Below are positions 54,704 to 63,286 of a DNA stretch of 64,000 nt, in pieces (the first letter of the stretch is position 1; every line of letters begins with the position of its first letter). The notes under the pieces were generated by a model, which made no database searches, was not told the origin of the DNA, and saw nothing but the letters and a program-made list of their open reading frames with translations. The stretch is taken from positions 30,729-94,728 of the forward strand of contig CANSQM010000008.1 in NCBI GenBank assembly GCA_947649205.1, in the 5' to 3' direction. The stretch is from an uncultured Enterorhabdus sp. Its GTDB lineage: Bacteria; Actinomycetota; Coriobacteriia; Coriobacteriales; Eggerthellaceae. The translations under genes were made by a program, and so were the position numbers.

Positions 54704-57342
54704 GGGCGCTCACCTCCTCGGGGAGAGCCGAGGGACAGCTGATGGGCGGCTTCCGCATGCAGATCGGCGGTGCTCAGGTCGGCGAGGGCGAGCTGGCGGG
54801 TGAGACGGGCATTCAGGAAGCTGATGACGATGAGGTAGGTGTCCACCACGATGATACCGACCACCATGGCCATGAGCATGAGCGCCCGCGTGTCCACGTC
54901 GGCCCGCACGAGCACCATGATGGCGAAGGTGATGAGCGGCTGGGCGAACAGCGCCACCCAGCCCACGCGCACCAGGCGCGGGTAGAGCCGTTGGAACCGC
55001 TGGGCCCGAGCGACCAGCTGGTCGCGGAAGGCGCCGGTATCCAGCAGGGCCCGCACGAGGGTGCGCGTGTGGAAGCGGGCCGCAGGTGCCGATGCCCCGG
55101 CGGCGTTCTCGGCCGCTTCCACTCCCGGGGCCACCGGCTCGGCCAGCAGCAGGTCGGTCTCGCCGAGTTTCTCATCGAACAGGAGGTTCAGGTTGAACGA
55201 GGCCCGGCCCAGGCCCAGGCCGATGGCGAAGCCGGCCGGCACAAACAGCAGGGCAAGCCACAGCATATCCCAGAGGTAATCGAGCCCGTAGAAGCCTCCG
55301 ATGGCCTCCCGCATGGCATCGATGGAGTAGGTGAAGGGCAGCAGGGGGTGAATGGCCTGGAAGAAGGCGGGCATCATCTCGATGGGGAACATGCCCGACG
55401 AACCGGGAATCTGTACGATGAGCAGGATGACCGCCACGGCCTTCCCCACATGGCGGAAGGCGTAGGCCAAGGCGAACATGAGGTTCACGTCCACGAACAC
55501 CGTGAGCAGCCCGGCCCCGATGAAGGCCGCAGGGTTCTCGCATTGAATGCCGAGGGCGAGGTCGCCGACGCAGCACACGAGGCCCATGGCCAGGCCGGCG
55601 GTGACGTAGAACAGCCAGCGGCCGAAGTAGGCCTGGGTGGGGGTGAAGCGGGGCAGCCCTTCGGGGTCGACCCGCAGTTTCACCATGGCCATGAGGATGA
55701 AGCCGGCCACCCACAGGGCCAGGTTCGTGAAGAAGGGGGTCACGCCGCTGCCGTAGTTCTTCACCGGGTACACGAGGTGGGTGTCCAGGGTGACGGGAGA
55801 TGCCATGAACGCCCCCACGGTGGAGGGGTCGGCCTTCAGGTAGTCCGTCAGCGCCTGCACGAGGGCGGAATGCTGGAGGGCCGCCAGGTCGCTCTCGGCG
55901 CGGGTAAGGTTGTCCTGCAGGGTGCCCAGGACCCCGTCGGTGGTCTCGAGCGATGCGAGGGAGCTGTCCAGCGTCGTGCTCAGCTGGGCCAAGAGGGCCC
56001 GGGCCTCGGCCAGGGAGGGGGCCATGCCCGCTAGGGCGCCGTCCAAGGTGCCGCAGGCCGCCACGAGTCCGTCGAGGCTGCGGGTCAGGGCCGGCATTAC
56101 GGTGTCGCGGAAGGTGCCGGCGGTCTGTTCCGTTGCCGTGGCGGCGCTGCGGGCGGCCTCGTCCAGGACGTCGCCCTCGCCTTCCAGCGAGGCCGCGGTA
56201 GCATCCAGGGCCGTCTGGGCGTTCTGCAGGGCGGCAATGGTGGCAGCCATGCGGTCGTTGCCCTCCCGGGCCTCGGCCAAGGCCTCGGTCACCGCCGCCG
56301 GGGCATCGGCCGCGGCGGCCTCCTGCTCCAGGGATGCCACGAGGGCCTCGTTGTCGAGCAGCAGGACCTGGGCCTCCTCCAGGGCCGCCCGCGTTGTGGC
56401 CTCGGCCGCGGCCACCGCGCCTGCGGCGGTGCCCAGGGCGCCGTGGGCCTCGCTCGCGGCCCGGGCCAGGGCAAGGGCCCCGTCGGTGGCCTGGTGGGTG
56501 AGGGTGTCGCCGTAGCCGTCCAGGGTGGTGCGCGTCTGCCCCAGAAGCTCCTTCGCCTCGGCGATGGTCTCCCGCAGGCGGGGGCCGTCCTCTTCCAGGG
56601 CCGCCAGGGTGTCGTCGGCCCGGTGCACGGCCGCCGCCGTGGCCTCGGCGGTGTTCCCGAGGGTCTCCAGGGCGCCCCGGGCCGCCTCAACGGTTTCCCG
56701 GGCCCGGCCCACGCCCGCGGTCAGGCTATGCTCGGCCGCCGCGCCCTGCTCCTGGGTCGAGGCGGCAGCCGCTTGGGTGGTGCCCACCACCTTCTCGGCC
56801 ACGGTCTTCACGAAGTTCTCGTTGACGGCCTTCTGCACGGCCCCCGCGGCGGCGTCGGTCACCTTCGGGGCGATGGAGGAGGGCTTCTCGTCCACGTAGT
56901 AGTCGATGGTCGGCGGGGTGAAGTCGCCGGTGAACACGCTGGCGAAGTCGGCGCTGAAGTCCTCGGGAATGACGAGGGCTGCCCAGTACTTCCCCGCGTA
57001 GACCCCGTTGACGGCACTCTCCTTATCGGTGAATTCCCAGCCCATGGCGTGGTTCTCCCGCAGCGAGGCCACCACGCTGGCGCCCACGTCCAGCCTTCCC
57101 GCCTCGGCACTGTCGGCCCCGGCGTCCTCGTTGGCCACGGCCACCTTCATGGCCTCGGTGTTGCTGTAGGGGTCCCAGTTCGCGGCCACCACGTACCAGG
57201 CGTAGGCCGAGGGCATGACGATCATGCCGAGGGTGATGACGAGCGCGACGGGATTGCGCAGGATGCGCCGTACATCCCGCGCGAAGATGGCGAAGATCAC
57301 GCCGAGGTATGCCCGCGCTCGCTTGAACACCGTGAAGCCCAT
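54700..57342 (-). CDS. YhgE/Pip-family membrane protein (first of pair)
   Basis: 880 residues from ATG 57342. Same plan as its neighbour: N-terminal helix (NPVALVITLGMIVMPSAYAW), the conserved ANWDPYSNTEAMKVAVANED and YWAALVIPEDFSADFASVFT segments, a coiled-coil region of about 400 residues, then six C-terminal helices. It has an added C-terminal extension of about 170 residues with two further hydrophobic stretches (VGWVALFAQPLITFAIMVLV and MLMAMVVGIIVVDTYLIVIS). The two genes look like an ancient duplication. Products may form a heteromeric channel-like complex; this is inference. Confidence 0.88.
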   Translation of the reverse strand: MGFTVFKRARAYLGVIFAIFARDVRRILRNPVALVITLGMIVMPSAYAWYVVAANWDPYSNTEAMKVAVANEDAGADSAEAGRLDVGASVVASLRENHAMGWEFTDKESAVNGVYAGKYWAALVIPEDFSADFASVFTGDFTPPTIDYYVDEKPSSIAPKVTDAAAGAVQKAVNENFVKTVAEKVVGTTQAAAASTQEQGAAAEHSLTAGVGRARETVEAARGALETLGNTAEATAAAVHRADDTLAALEEDGPRLRETIAEAKELLGQTRTTLDGYGDTLTHQATDGALALARAASEAHGALGTAAGAVAAAEATTRAALEEAQVLLLDNEALVASLEQEAAAADAPAAVTEALAEAREGNDRMAATIAALQNAQTALDATAASLEGEGDVLDEAARSAATATEQTAGTFRDTVMPALTRSLDGLVAACGTLDGALAGMAPSLAEARALLAQLSTTLDSSLASLETTDGVLGTLQDNLTRAESDLAALQHSALVQALTDYLKADPSTVGAFMASPVTLDTHLVYPVKNYGSGVTPFFTNLALWVAGFILMAMVKLRVDPEGLPRFTPTQAYFGRWLFYVTAGLAMGLVCCVGDLALGIQCENPAAFIGAGLLTVFVDVNLMFALAYAFRHVGKAVAVILLIVQIPGSSGMFPIEMMPAFFQAIHPLLPFTYSIDAMREAIGGFYGLDYLWDMLWLALLFVPAGFAIGLGLGRASFNLNLLFDEKLGETDLLLAEPVAPGVEAAENAAGASAPAARFHTRTLVRALLDTGAFRDQLVARAQRFQRLYPRLVRVGWVALFAQPLITFAIMVLVRADVDTRALMLMAMVVGIIVVDTYLIVISFLNARLTRQLALADLSTADLHAEAAHQLSLGSPRGGERP

Positions 57343-57543
57343 TCTCGCTCGTCATTCCATGGGCACGATTATCTTCTCTCTCATCGATTTGTCGGGTCGT
57401 GCTGCCCGTTTGTCAACACGTTGTGGCCTGACCGCCGAAGGGTTGCGATACACTGCGATCATAGGCCCGCGGGCTCTTGGGGCCGCCCCGTTTCGTGCAG
57501 CCTGTTGCCCGCGCCCTCTGTAACGAGTTGAAAGGAGGCCCCC

Positions 57544-58134
57544 GTGGCCGATCGCACCATCGAGAATGACAGCACCGACGTCCCCGAGATTCCCGAGGAA
57601 CTGGAGCGCGTGCTCGTCTTCGCCCTCGACGAGGGTAAGGAGAAATTGGAATCCGGCGCGGATCTCATTCCCTTCACCGCCCTCATCGTGAAGGACAACC
57701 TGTTCCTGGAGACCCACCCCGGCGACGACGCGGAGGAGTGCTTCGCCGCCGCTGAGGCCAACGTGCGCGGCGCCCGCGGCGCCGGCGGTTACGCCTTCTG
57801 CTATGACGGCTACATCGAGACCGACGACGGCGTGAAGGACGCCATCATCGCCGAGGGCGGCCAGCCCGGGGTCGACACCGGCTATGCCGTGGCCTACCTC
57901 TACGCCATGGATGACGACGGCGCCCTCACCTTCGAGGCCGAGCCGGCCTACATCGGCGAGGCCCCGAACTTCATGGAGGCCCTGAAGGAGCCGGTCGCCT
58001 ACGGCGCCGACGAGATCGACGAGAAGTACGCCGCCGAGGACGAGGGAGACGACGCCGGCGACGAGTGCTGCGGCGCCCATGACCACGACGGCGACGGTCA
58101 TTGCGGCTGCGGCTGCCACGGCGAAGCGGAGTAA
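57544..58134 (+). CDS. Acidic cytoplasmic protein with Cys/His-rich C-terminal tail
   Basis: 196 residues from GTG 57544, with AAAGGAGG upstream. Residues 1-150 are an acidic alpha/beta domain (ELERVLVFALDEGKEKLESG, GYAFCYDGYIETDDGVKDAI) with no signal peptide or membrane helix. The tail ECCGAHDHDGDGHCGCGCHG holds five Cys and four His in 20 residues, a likely metal-binding site (zinc, nickel or copper). It is divergent from the YhgE pair with a 201-base gap and has its own terminator. I do not recognise the family. Confidence 0.78.
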   Translation: MADRTIENDSTDVPEIPEELERVLVFALDEGKEKLESGADLIPFTALIVKDNLFLETHPGDDAEECFAAAEANVRGARGAGGYAFCYDGYIETDDGVKDAIIAEGGQPGVDTGYAVAYLYAMDDDGALTFEAEPAYIGEAPNFMEALKEPVAYGADEIDEKYAAEDEGDDAGDECCGAHDHDGDGHCGCGCHGEAE

Positions 58135-58168
58135 ATCTGCCGAAGCAATCTGCCAAAAAAGAAAGAGG

Positions 58169-58195
58169 AGGGCGCCCTGCTTCCCGCGGCGCCCT
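58169..58195 (+). terminator. Terminator-like hairpin after the acidic protein gene
   Basis: AGGGCGCC / GGCGCCCT stem followed by TCGCTGTTTTC. The gene-free stretch 58135-58464 also contains a CCATGGG/CCCATGG repeat (58252-58281) and the promoter of the next gene. Confidence 0.6.
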
Positions 58196-58316
58196 TCGCT
58201 GTTTTCGGGGCCAGAAGCAAAAAATGCCGGCGGCCATCAAGTCTCCTATTCCATGGGGATCGCTTGCTTGTGACCCATGGGAAAGGTGCGAAAGCCAGAA
58301 AAGCGTCATCAATTCG

Positions 58317-58345
58317 TTGCCTAGAAATTCGTTTACCGTTACATT
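58317..58345 (+). promoter_or_regulatory. Candidate promoter of the LAQTG repeat protein
   Basis: TTGCCT (58317-58322) and TACATT (58340-58345) with 17-base spacing. The leader of about 110 bases contains the hairpin CCCCTG/CAGGGG (58363-58368, 58380-58385). Confidence 0.5.
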
Positions 58346-58464
58346 GGTCTGAGGTAATTTCGCCCCTGTTTCCTGACATCAGGGGTTGGCTAAACGTCTC
58401 GCGCATCCGTGCCGCTCGTCGGGTCTGCCACTCGAATGCGCGAGCTGAGGAATAGGAGCGCTCC

Positions 58465-61400
58465 GTGAGACAGGCCATCGCTGCAACGCGCCCAGCAAAG
58501 CGGCCCCTTTTCGCCAAAGCCCTCGCTCTTTTCGCTGCCGTCGCCCTCGCGGGGGGGGGTCTTACACCCCTGCCGGCCTTTGCCGACGATGAGGCCATCG
58601 CGCCCCGGGCGGCATCGTTGGGCGGCTACACCGCGGTGCCGAAAGCCTATCTGAAGGAAATCGGCAAGGAGTTCCAGGGCAACGCCACGCTCAAGACCAA
58701 CAGTCTGGGCGATGCCTCCATCTCCGGCGCCTACACCTCCATTGTGGGCCCCTACCAGTTCAACATCGCCGGCAACACGAACACCCGCGGCAAGTCGAAC
58801 ACCACCATCGGCACCCAGCTGCACAGCTCCGTTGACCCTGACGCCGAAGCCGAAGCCGGCTACCGCCTGGAAAAGACCACCTCTCCGGCGGCAAATGTCG
58901 GCGGCGAGAAGGAGACCGCCCCGCGCAGCAATTCCAGCTCGGCGGTGCTGAAGGCGCCCGCTGGCGAAAACGTGCGCATTCACAAGGCCTATCTCGTCGT
59001 GGCCGCCAGTCACTACAAGGCGCTCATCTCCGCGGCGAGCCCCCTTTCCACCAACGGCGTCACCTTGAAGGGCCCCCGCGGCGGCATGATTCGCCTCTGG
59101 CCCGAATACCTCTTCAACGAAGGGGATACGCGCACGTCGGCCTTCTTCGATGTGACCGACTTCGTGAAGGAGCAGGCCTACGGCATCTACACCGGCATCA
59201 ATATCCCCTTTACCGCCCGGGATTCCACCGTGAGCGGCGACTACTTCGGTGCCTGGAAGCTCATCGTGATCGAGGAAAATCCCGCAGTGCCCGTGCGCAT
59301 GCTGCGCTTACTTCTGGGCGGCACCGGCGTGGTGGACGGCGCTACCACCCAGGTGGAAATCTCGGGTGAGGGCCTTTCGGTGGCCGATAAGCCCACCGGC
59401 GAGCTGGTCATGTCCATGGACGGCTCCGACTATATGGACAGCACCCAAACCATGGGCTATACCACCGACCAGGGCGGATCGGGAAGCATTTCCAATCCCC
59501 ACCACCCGCAAGACCACTTCTACTCTTTCGTGATCGACCACAAAGGCGAGTGGGTCGATGTGGATCCGGCTCCTACCGCCGGCAACACGAGCGCCTGTAC
59601 GAGCACGAAGCGCACCTGGCCCCAGGCCAACACCGACCTGTGCGTCATGGATATCAACGATGACGACAACGGGGGTAGCCTGAAGCTGAACGGCGGCGAA
59701 AAACAGGTGGTCGTGAAAGCCTCCACCAACAACAACCCCACCATCCTCAGCGCCCTCGGCCTGGCCATCGACATCGTGGTGCCCACCTTCGAAACTACCA
59801 TGATCATCACCAATCTGGATCGCCACTATTCCTCTGATACCGAGAATTACAACCCCCATGTGCACTATGCCCAGGAAGGCGACCGTTTGCGCTCGACGGT
59901 GCTGGCCGTGAACAAGTCCCCCGAGGACAAGAAGCAGCTGGGGCTGAAGAACGCCACGCTGACCATCGAGGTGCCCGCCATGCGCACGGTGAATCTCGAC
60001 AGCGACGTGATCGCCCGCTACAAGAGCTACGACGGCAAGGAATCCTACGACCTGAACGTCAAGGGTCTGGAAATGGTGGACGGCGTGCCGGTCATCACCG
60101 TGCAGGCCACCGACGACACGGTTATCACCCGCACAGGTTTCTTCGAGGTCATCTTCGAGGGCACCGCCAAGGGCAGCGAGACCTACGTGCCCTATTCCAA
60201 CAGCGCGTCGCTGAAGGGCTCCTTCGTGGACGAGAACGGAACCCACCACCAGGACATGGTCATGGAGAAGCTGGGCTTGGTGTACAAGACCACGGCCTCT
60301 GACATTCTGCGCTTCCCCGTCACCTCCTCTTCCAGCGGCAGCGGCACGCTGACCGTCACGGGCGAGAACGGCGTGGGCGACAGCTACCCCACCAACGGCG
60401 CGGTCACCGTTACCCCTACGCCCGATGCGGGGCACCATGTGCAGTCCATCGTTATCGACGGCGTGGTGCGGGACGACCTCATCGGCAAGGACAGCTTCAC
60501 GCTGCCCATCGACGGGCAGGCCCACGACATTCGCGTGGTATACGAGCCCGACAGCCCCAACGATCCGCCCGCGGATGCGGAATTCATCCGCATCGACACC
60601 AAGGGCGACAAGGGTGTGGAAGCGCTCACCGAGACCCGCACGGTCAAACGCGGTGAATCGATGACCATCACCTGGACTGCCAAGGCCGGCTACCGCATCC
60701 ACGAGGTGCTGGTAGACGGCATTCCCTATGCCAACCCCACCAGTGGCACCCTCACCCTCAGCAACATCGCCGTGGGGCATACCGTGGAAGTGCGCACCAT
60801 CAGCGACTATTACTCGATCCAGACCATCGTGCGCGGACCCGGTGAGATCAGCGCCGGCACCACGGTACCGAAGGGTGGCAGCTACACGGTGAACTGGAAC
60901 GTGAAGGACGCCGACAAGGACAAGGCGGAGCTGGCCTACGTGTACATCGATGGCGTGAAGAAGTACGACAGCCATGCCGTCGAGCATGCCGAGGGTGCCT
61001 TCGAGACCTTCACCTTCGACCAGGTGACCGCCGACCACAAAGTGGAAGTGGTGTACAAGGAGTTTGACGAGAAGTTCGGCACCGACGTTCCCGATCAGCC
61101 GACCGACGACGGCTCGTTTGTGGTCGCCACCCAGCTGGTGGGCGGCCCCGGCACCATTTCGCCCTCGGTCGAGCTAGAGAAGGGGTCGGCGTCCGACGTC
61201 GATGTGACGTGGACCATCGGCGACGGCTTCTATCTGGATAGCGTGATTCTGACCCAGGGAGCCACGCGCACGGTGCTCACCGCCACGGACAACACGGTCA
61301 GACTGCCGGCCGTCAGCGCCGATTGCACCGTTCAGGTGGTGCTGAAAACCGATGCCGAGCGCGATGAGGTCACCTACGCCATCGACACCTCCATGGTGGG

Positions 61401-62793
61401 CGGCCCCAGCTCCATCACGGGATCTATGGCGAACTTGAAGCCGCATTCCAGCGGCCACGAGGTGGTGTGGAAGGCCGCTGAGGGGTACCGGGTGGCATCG
61501 GTGCTGGTGGACGGCGTGCCCCGCGATGACCTGCTTTCCTCCGATCGCGTGCGGTTCGACGATATCGCGGCCAACCACTCGGTGATCGTCTCGGTGCAGC
61601 CCATCAAGACGCTGGATATCACCGGCTTCTATTCCATCACCGTTACCTGCGAGGGCAACGGCACGGCCGGCAAGTCGGCCAGCGTTCCCCAAAACGGCTC
61701 GCACACGGTCAGCTGGTCGCCCTCAAAGGGGGAAGATGTCGTGCGCGTGCTCGTTGACGACATCGAGCAGCCGGCCCTGGCCGCCGGCGCCGCCGTGGCG
61801 TTGGCCCGTGATGCCGGCGATGCGGCGCCCTTCTCGCTGATGAACGGCGCGATGCCGGCCCTTATGCGCGCGGCCAGCTCGTTCAGCTTCGCGAACGTGG
61901 GAGCCGATCATCGCGTGCATGTGGTGTTCAGCGAGCGCACGGCCCCGGCCGACACGCGCTTTCGCATCGACACCTCCATCGAAGGGGGCGAGGGCACCAT
62001 CTCCGATGCCAGCATTGTGGACGACGGCGACAGCCATACGGTCACCTGGACCGTGGGCAACGGCAGCACCGTGGCCAAGGTGTACGTAGATGGCAAGGAG
62101 GTGCCTGTTCCCGCCGACAACCAGTGGACGTTCGACGACGTAACGGCCAACCACACGGTGCGCGTCGTGCTGACATCGACCGAGAAGCCCGAAGTGAAAC
62201 CCGAGGCGCCGAACGGCTACCACAGCGTCATCATCGAGGGATCGGGCGCGGGCACCGTGGGCGGATCGGCCCATGTGCCGGCTAAGGGAAGCCATACGGT
62301 GACGTGGGCGTCCGATGACGGATCGAAGCCGCAGTACGTGATCGTCGACGGCGTCGTGCGGCCCGACCTTTTGGACAAGGACAGCCTCACCTTCAGCGAC
62401 ATTGCCGCCAACCACACCGTGTACGTGGTGTTCGAGGGTGGCTCGCTGCCCGAGGGCTTCGACCCCGACGGCGACGATAACGGCAACGGCTCGGACAGCT
62501 CGGGAGGGGGCGACAACGGCGGTAACGGCCCGGGCGGCGCTGGCGATAACAATGGTGGCGGCAACGGCAGCGCCGGCGGCAACGGCTCGGGCGACGAATC
62601 GAGCACCGGCGGAGCAGGGACGGGGGATGCCGAGCATACGGATGCCGGGAACGGCACGAAGCCCGCCTTCCTCACGCGCCTCGCCCAGACGGGCGATCCC
62701 CTCGCGGCGATCGCAACGACCGTCGGCCTTATCGGCTTCTTAGCTGCGGCGCTCCTTGTTGCGGCGTGGCGGAGGCGAAGCGCAGACAGGTAG
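58465..62793 (+). CDS. Giant LAQTG wall-anchored repeat protein
   Basis: 1442 residues from GTG 58465; AGGAG lies six bases upstream. Signal peptide (FAKALALFAAVALAGGGLTP, cleavage after AFA). Residues about 35-620 form a large ectodomain with adhesin-like segments (VRIHKAYLVVAASHYKALIS, FDVTDFVKEQAYGIYTGINI, ETTMIITNLDRHYSSDTENY). Residues about 630-1335 hold eight degenerate repeats of 75-100 residues with the core VLVDGVxRDDL, DIAANHTVxVxF, akin to InlB B-repeat-like beta-grasp modules. A Gly/Asn/Ser linker, LAQTGD near residue 1407, a membrane helix and WRRRSADR complete the sorting signal. It is inferred to be an adhesin coupled to the wall by a class E-like sortase encoded elsewhere. 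Confidence 0.87.
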   Translation: MRQAIAATRPAKRPLFAKALALFAAVALAGGGLTPLPAFADDEAIAPRAASLGGYTAVPKAYLKEIGKEFQGNATLKTNSLGDASISGAYTSIVGPYQFNIAGNTNTRGKSNTTIGTQLHSSVDPDAEAEAGYRLEKTTSPAANVGGEKETAPRSNSSSAVLKAPAGENVRIHKAYLVVAASHYKALISAASPLSTNGVTLKGPRGGMIRLWPEYLFNEGDTRTSAFFDVTDFVKEQAYGIYTGINIPFTARDSTVSGDYFGAWKLIVIEENPAVPVRMLRLLLGGTGVVDGATTQVEISGEGLSVADKPTGELVMSMDGSDYMDSTQTMGYTTDQGGSGSISNPHHPQDHFYSFVIDHKGEWVDVDPAPTAGNTSACTSTKRTWPQANTDLCVMDINDDDNGGSLKLNGGEKQVVVKASTNNNPTILSALGLAIDIVVPTFETTMIITNLDRHYSSDTENYNPHVHYAQEGDRLRSTVLAVNKSPEDKKQLGLKNATLTIEVPAMRTVNLDSDVIARYKSYDGKESYDLNVKGLEMVDGVPVITVQATDDTVITRTGFFEVIFEGTAKGSETYVPYSNSASLKGSFVDENGTHHQDMVMEKLGLVYKTTASDILRFPVTSSSSGSGTLTVTGENGVGDSYPTNGAVTVTPTPDAGHHVQSIVIDGVVRDDLIGKDSFTLPIDGQAHDIRVVYEPDSPNDPPADAEFIRIDTKGDKGVEALTETRTVKRGESMTITWTAKAGYRIHEVLVDGIPYANPTSGTLTLSNIAVGHTVEVRTISDYYSIQTIVRGPGEISAGTTVPKGGSYTVNWNVKDADKDKAELAYVYIDGVKKYDSHAVEHAEGAFETFTFDQVTADHKVEVVYKEFDEKFGTDVPDQPTDDGSFVVATQLVGGPGTISPSVELEKGSASDVDVTWTIGDGFYLDSVILTQGATRTVLTATDNTVRLPAVSADCTVQVVLKTDAERDEVTYAIDTSMVGGPSSITGSMANLKPHSSGHEVVWKAAEGYRVASVLVDGVPRDDLLSSDRVRFDDIAANHSVIVSVQPIKTLDITGFYSITVTCEGNGTAGKSASVPQNGSHTVSWSPSKGEDVVRVLVDDIEQPALAAGAAVALARDAGDAAPFSLMNGAMPALMRAASSFSFANVGADHRVHVVFSERTAPADTRFRIDTSIEGGEGTISDASIVDDGDSHTVTWTVGNGSTVAKVYVDGKEVPVPADNQWTFDDVTANHTVRVVLTSTEKPEVKPEAPNGYHSVIIEGSGAGTVGGSAHVPAKGSHTVTWASDDGSKPQYVIVDGVVRPDLLDKDSLTFSDIAANHTVYVVFEGGSLPEGFDPDGDDNGNGSDSSGGGDNGGNGPGGAGDNNGGGNGSAGGNGSGDESSTGGAGTGDAEHTDAGNGTKPAFLTRLAQTGDPLAAIATTVGLIGFLAAALLVAAWRRRSADR

Positions 62794-62822
62794 TGTACCT
62801 TCGCCGCGGCCAGAAACAAAAT

Positions 62823-62854
62823 TGCCGGCGGGACCGATCACTGTCCCGCCGGCA
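62823..62854 (-). terminator. Hairpin with minus-strand T-tract downstream of the repeat protein
   Basis: Perfect 12-bp arms (62823-62834, 62843-62854; TGCCGGCGGGAC and its complement) are followed by AATTTTGTTTC when read leftward. On the plus strand no T-run follows, so it may act as a stem-only terminator for the + gene or end leftward transcription. Confidence 0.45.
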
Positions 62855-62953
62855 TGCTCATCGTCGCGAGCATTCGACATCGCCCAAGAATCATGGTTGC
62901 CCAAGCCGGTAAGGCGGCTCTGGCAACCTTGGCGAAGATCGCAAGAAAGAAGT

Positions 62954-62984
62954 GGCGCGGCGAAGAGGGGTGCTTCGCCGCGCC
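62954..62984 (-). terminator. Second leftward hairpin in 62794-63286
   Basis: GGCGCGGCGAAG / CTTCGCCGCGCC (62954-62965, 62973-62984) followed leftward by ACTTCTTTCTT. The 490-base stretch has no convincing gene on either strand, so what these two leftward hairpins terminate is unclear. Confidence 0.45.
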
Positions 62985-63286
62985 GGAGGAGGGGGTAGCG
63001 GCATCAAGTGCCGCATCTGCTTTCAAGGGGATTGAAGCAGAGCGATGGAAGCAGGGGAACTTCCAAATCGCTGATACGAATAATAAAGCAAGACTTGTTT
63101 TCCTGTCCATAATGTGTATCGCATTCACAAGAGAGCGGCACAATTTTGGCGGTGAACTGTAATCTAGGGTAATTCGGTCACCGTTTGTCCCGATCACAGG
63201 CCCGCTCACCCTCAAAAGTCGCCAAAGGGCCCCTGCGGCGACTTCCTGTATCATGGAAGGGAAAACTTCTCGGAAAGGAATTCCCC

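Noticed and set aside
58246..58464. Possible riboswitch in the leader of the LAQTG protein (GCGAAAGC-like loop, paired CCATGGG)
   Set aside because: The conserved bases of the cyclic-di-GMP, cobalamin or glycine riboswitches could not be matched; only simple hairpins are supported.
62838..63254. A 138-codon minus-strand and a 102-codon plus-strand frame in the last large gap
   Set aside because: The minus frame runs through two hairpins and lacks a good start signal; composition does not resemble neighbouring genes.
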